DNA of 16,051 nucleotides. It comes from an uncultured Nocardioides sp. (GTDB lineage: Bacteria; Actinomycetota; Actinomycetes; Propionibacteriales; Nocardioidaceae). The translations under genes were made by a program, and so were the position numbers. Each line of letters starts with the position of its first letter. Positions within the stretch are counted from its first letter, which is position 1. The notes beneath the pieces are model-generated. The model was not told the origin of the DNA, did no database searches, and worked only from the letters and a program-made list of their open reading frames with translations. The stretch is from assembly GCF_946885725.1 (NCBI RefSeq), contig NZ_CAMPGZ010000088.1, positions 1-16,051 of the forward strand, read 5' to 3'. Positions 13,417-16,051 of the stretch are shown here, in pieces.

Positions 13417-13498
13417 ACGGCACACATGTCCGTCACCTCCGGCGGCGAGCTGTTTGGGATAGGTGCCCCGTTCAACCCGGGATCGGCGATCTGCCCGC

Positions 13499-13522
13499 GT
13501 TTCCTTTGTGCTGGTGAGGTAT
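13499..13522 (+). promoter_or_regulatory. possible stress-sigma (SigB/SigF-type) promoter
   Basis: GTTT (13499-13502), a 14-base gap and AGGTAT (13517-13522) resemble the actinobacterial general-stress promoter pattern GTTT plus GGGTAT. The site lies in the 272-base gap between the TPR and deacetylase genes, which otherwise shows no gene. The spacing is one or two bases short of typical, so this is tentative. Confidence 0.3.
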
Positions 13523-13665
13523 TCCGGCCACCTCATGGGTCGCCATCGCCGAGCGCATGACGCATGATCGTCACGACTGGACTCGCGCGCGCAGGCGGAG
13601 GGCAGAAGGCCGGCGGCGGAGCTCGGCGGTCCCACCGGGTCGTGGACGTTGAGGGAGGGGGGCAG

Positions 13666-14925
13666 TTGGCTCCTGACAGTCCGGATCGTCGGTCGACGTG
13701 GTTCCAACGCCGGTCGGCGCGGGTCGTGCGGACAGTGATGGCGTGCCTCGCTCTGGCGCTGGGACCGGGTGCGGTCAACCCCGGACCGGCATGGGGGGCC
13801 GACGGGAACACCGTGGTCAGTCTGACCTTCGACGATGGGCAGGCCAGCCACATGGCGGTGGCCCGGATGCTCCGGTCCCGAGGAATGTCCGGGACCTTCT
13901 ACATCAGCTCGGGGCTGGCCGACACGAGCCCGTACTACCTCACCTGGCCCCAGGTGCACCGGTTGGCCACGGCCGGCCACGAGATCGGCGGACACACTGC
14001 CCACCACGTGCCGCTGGACGCAGGCACCAGCCGGCGCACTGCCGTCGCCGAAGTGTGCTCCGACCGCGACCGGCTGACCGAGAAGGCGCACACGCCGGTG
14101 TCGTCGTTCGCCTACCCCGAAGCCATGGTTCCGGGCCGCAGCGTGGAGAAACTGGTCCGAGCGTGTGGCTATCGAAGTGCGCGGGCTGTCGGAGGGGTGT
14201 TCAACCCGGAGTGTCCTCGGTGCCCGTACGGCGAGAGCATCCCGCCGCGTGATCCCTACAGGCTGCGCACCGTTCCGGGCGTGACCGAGCAGGTCGACCC
14301 CGCCAGCCTCCGGGCCAGCGTGACCGATGCCGAGCGCCGTGGCGGGGAATGGGTGATCTTCGCATTCCACGGCATCTGCGATGACCGGTGCACCGCGGCC
14401 GAGTCGATGACGACCAGGCAGTTCACCCGTTTCCTGGACTGGCTCGCGACCAGGCGTGAACGGGGTACGGAGGTCCGGACAGTCGGAGACGTGGTGTCGA
14501 ACGGCCGATCGGTGCCGCGAGCCCCGTTGCGCACCGAGATCCGCTGCGACCCCGAACCCTGCGCCGTCCGGCCCGATGATCGCGGCGTCGTGTCCATCAG
14601 CTTCGACCTCACCGGCGACGGACCTGCTCCGACTGCGACGTACTACACGACCGACGGCACCGACCCTCGCACCAGTCCCACGACCCAGCACTACACGCGC
14701 CCGTTCACCGTGGCCACGAACGAGGTGATCCGGTACTTCTCACGAGACGCGGCCGGGCGCACCGAACCGCCGCAGATGCAGGAGGTGCGGGTCACGAGCG
14801 ATCCTGACCAGGCCGACTCGCCGAAGGGAGACGGCGCCTTCCTGTGGCTGGGCGGGCTGCTGGTCCTGGGAGGCGCGTTACTGGGCGTGGCGGCGCGCCA
14901 CTGGCAGTCAGCGCGATTCGACTGA
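13666..14925 (+). CDS. membrane-anchored polysaccharide deacetylase (NodB/CE4) with chitobiase-like C-terminal domain
   Basis: A 419-residue exported enzyme that probably removes acetyl groups from N-acetylated glycans such as peptidoglycan or chitin-like polymers. The signal segment is about 15-44. The NodB domain (about 48-275) has the metal and base aspartates in LTFDDG (Asp56, Asp57), metal histidines in GHTAHH (His110, His114), the SFAYPEA strand near 147-153, and the last catalytic His235 in FAFHG. A CHB_HEX_C_1-like beta domain spans about 322-376 (YYTTDGTDPRTS), then a membrane helix (about 391-410) with a short basic tail. Cysteine pairs at 183/186 and 294/299 may form disulfides. 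TTG 13666 is chosen because GAGGGAGGGG lies just upstream and gives a normal signal peptide; ATG 13564, with no ribosome site, would add 34 low-complexity residues. Confidence 0.87.
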   Translation: MAPDSPDRRSTWFQRRSARVVRTVMACLALALGPGAVNPGPAWGADGNTVVSLTFDDGQASHMAVARMLRSRGMSGTFYISSGLADTSPYYLTWPQVHRLATAGHEIGGHTAHHVPLDAGTSRRTAVAEVCSDRDRLTEKAHTPVSSFAYPEAMVPGRSVEKLVRACGYRSARAVGGVFNPECPRCPYGESIPPRDPYRLRTVPGVTEQVDPASLRASVTDAERRGGEWVIFAFHGICDDRCTAAESMTTRQFTRFLDWLATRRERGTEVRTVGDVVSNGRSVPRAPLRTEIRCDPEPCAVRPDDRGVVSISFDLTGDGPAPTATYYTTDGTDPRTSPTTQHYTRPFTVATNEVIRYFSRDAAGRTEPPQMQEVRVTSDPDQADSPKGDGAFLWLGGLLVLGGALLGVAARHWQSARFD

Positions 14926-14958
14926 CTGCGGCGTCGCTCCGGGAGGCGGCAAGCCCGT

Positions 14959-14977
14959 GACCTGCGCACACAGGGTC
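14959..14977. terminator. hairpin between convergent deacetylase and ychF genes
   Basis: GACCTG pairs with CAGGGTC, with one bulged G, around a 6-base loop. It begins 3 bases past the ychF stop on the minus strand and lies 33 bases past the deacetylase stop, so it could serve both genes. No T tract is present. Confidence 0.4.
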
Positions 14978-14980
14978 GCT

Positions 14981-16051
14981 TCAGACGTTGAAGCGGAACT
15001 CCACGACGTCGCCGTCCTGCATGACGTAGTCCTTGCCCTCCATGCGCACCTTGCCGGCCGCCTTGGCAGCCGCCATGGAGCCGGCCTCGACGAGGTCGTC
15101 GAACGAGACGATCTCGGCCTTGATGAAGCCGCGCTGGAAGTCGGTGTGGATCACGCCGGCGGCCTCGGGAGCGGTGGCGCCCTTGGGGATCGTCCAGGCG
15201 CGGGCCTCCTTGGGACCCGCGGTCATGTAGGTCTGCAGGCCGAGGGTGTCGAAGCCGACGCGGGCGAGTACGTCGAGACCGGGCTCGTCGACGCCCATCT
15301 CGGCGAGCATCGCCCGCGCCTCCTCGTCGTCGTCGAGCTCGACCAGCTCGGCCTCGAACTTCGCGTCGAGGAAGATCGCCTCGCTCGGGGCGACGAGGTC
15401 GCGCATCCGCTGCTTGAGCTCCTCGTCGCCGAGCTCGTCGGCGTCGCAGTTGAAGACGTAGATGTACGGCTTCGCGGTGAGCAGGCTCAGCTCGCGGATC
15501 AGCGCGCGATCGATGCTCGTGGCGATGATCGGGGTGCCCTTCTCGAGCTGCTCCTTCGCCTCCTTGGCGGCAGCGACCACCGGGGCGAGCTCCTTGCGGC
15601 CCTTGGCCTCCTTCTCCAGCCGCGGGATCGCCTTCTCGACCGTCTGCAGGTCGGCGAGGATCATCTCGGTCTGGATCGTGGAGATGTCGTTGGCGGGGTT
15701 GACCTCGCCGTCGACGTGCGTGACGTCCTCGTCGCGGAACACCCGCGTCACCTGGCAGATCGCGGCCGACTCGCGGATGTGCGAGAGGAACTTGTTGCCG
15801 AGCCCCTCCCCCTCCGACGCGCCGCGCACGATGCCGGCGATGTCGACGAACTCCACCGTCGCCGGCAGGATCCGGGCCGAGCCGAAGATCTCCGCCAGCT
15901 TGTCCAGCCGCGGCTCGGGCACGCCGACGACGCCGACGTTCGGCTCGATCGTCGCGAACGGGTAGTTCGCCGCGAGCACGTCGTTCTTGGTCAGGGCGTT
16001 GAAGAGCGTCGACTTGCCCGCGTTGGGGAGACCGACGATGCCGATGGTGAG
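14981..16051 (-). CDS. ychF: redox-regulated/ribosome-binding ATPase YchF (Obg family), 5' end cut by window edge
   Basis: 356 codons are present; about two, including the start codon, are beyond the right edge, since family members begin just before TIGIVGLPN. YchF (OLA1 in eukaryotes) is a cytosolic Obg-family P-loop ATPase that binds ribosomes. In-window residues show the Walker A motif GLPNAGKST at 7-15, then FATIEPNVG, the Walker B/G3 motif DIAG at 71-74 followed by the glycine-rich SEGEGLGNKFL, and NCDADE at 201-206 in place of the GTPase NKxD motif, consistent with ATP preference. The C-terminal TGS domain occupies roughly the last 85 residues, ending DYVMQDGDVVEFRFNV. Total length matches the family norm of about 360. 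The Walker motif has Ala where many orthologues have Val. It is convergent with the deacetylase gene and functionally unrelated to its neighbours. Confidence 0.97.
   Translation of the reverse strand, partial: LTIGIVGLPNAGKSTLFNALTKNDVLAANYPFATIEPNVGVVGVPEPRLDKLAEIFGSARILPATVEFVDIAGIVRGASEGEGLGNKFLSHIRESAAICQVTRVFRDEDVTHVDGEVNPANDISTIQTEMILADLQTVEKAIPRLEKEAKGRKELAPVVAAAKEAKEQLEKGTPIIATSIDRALIRELSLLTAKPYIYVFNCDADELGDEELKQRMRDLVAPSEAIFLDAKFEAELVELDDDEEARAMLAEMGVDEPGLDVLARVGFDTLGLQTYMTAGPKEARAWTIPKGATAPEAAGVIHTDFQRGFIKAEIVSFDDLVEAGSMAAAKAAGKVRMEGKDYVMQDGDVVEFRFNV

Noticed and set aside
13394..13665. A c-di-AMP (ydaO-type) or c-di-GMP riboswitch before the wall-active deacetylase
   Set aside because: Such riboswitches precede wall enzymes in actinobacteria, but I could not find the conserved core sequences of either class in this gap.
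13390..14691. 433-codon leftward frame opposite the deacetylase
   Set aside because: Antisense to the NodB catalytic domain; Arg/His/Pro-rich shadow sequence without motifs.
1..16051. Mobile element, prophage, CRISPR array or defence system
   Set aside because: No transposase, integrase, terminal repeat pair, direct-repeat array, toxin-antitoxin pair or nuclease motif was seen, and base composition looks even throughout.

Overview
The window is about 16 kb of very GC-rich DNA with tightly packed genes, GGAGG-type ribosome sites, a GTG start and a probable TTG start. Protein types such as SHOCT-domain proteins, a DUF4331 protein paired with a TPR protein, and YchF point to an actinobacterium. 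A Nocardioides-like member of the Propionibacteriales is my best guess, by inference from composition and protein style only. It reads as ordinary chromosome. I see no transposase, integrase, phage gene, tRNA, rRNA or CRISPR array, and no gene-free stretch longer than 300 bases.

Layout. (1) 52-2920 is an envelope and small-protein cluster. It holds a leftward membrane protein with a conserved but unnamed cytosolic domain, a rightward run of SHOCT protein, two-pore-helix-type K+ channel and small lipoprotein, then a convergent leftward PLDc_N/SHOCT membrane protein. A long imperfect hairpin separates the convergent pair. (2) 3045-5179 is a divergent pair: a class II (Ntn) glutamine amidotransferase of the EgtC/YafJ type and a GCS2/YbdK-type carboxylate-amine ligase. 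One family removes gamma-glutamyl or glutamine amide groups and the other forms gamma-glutamyl-type amide bonds. (3) 5295-9127 is a leftward two-gene secreted polysaccharide operon: a multidomain PL1-like pectate lyase followed by a BNR/sialidase-fold exported protein. (4) 9269-10402 is a rightward M24 metallopeptidase (Xaa-Pro dipeptidase type), probably transcribed as a leaderless mRNA.

(5) 10551-13393 is the rightward pair DUF4331 exported protein plus TPR exported protein. (6) 13666-14925 is a membrane-anchored NodB-type polysaccharide deacetylase with a chitobiase-like C-terminal domain. (7) 14981 to the right edge is the ribosome-associated ATPase YchF, leftward and missing only its first few codons.

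Most of the window encodes envelope or secreted functions. The best candidates for an undescribed system are the DUF4331/TPR pair (function unknown), the divergent ligase/amidotransferase pair (possible add-and-remove gamma-glutamyl chemistry), and the SHOCT/K+ channel/lipoprotein neighbourhood. None of these can be proved from sequence alone.
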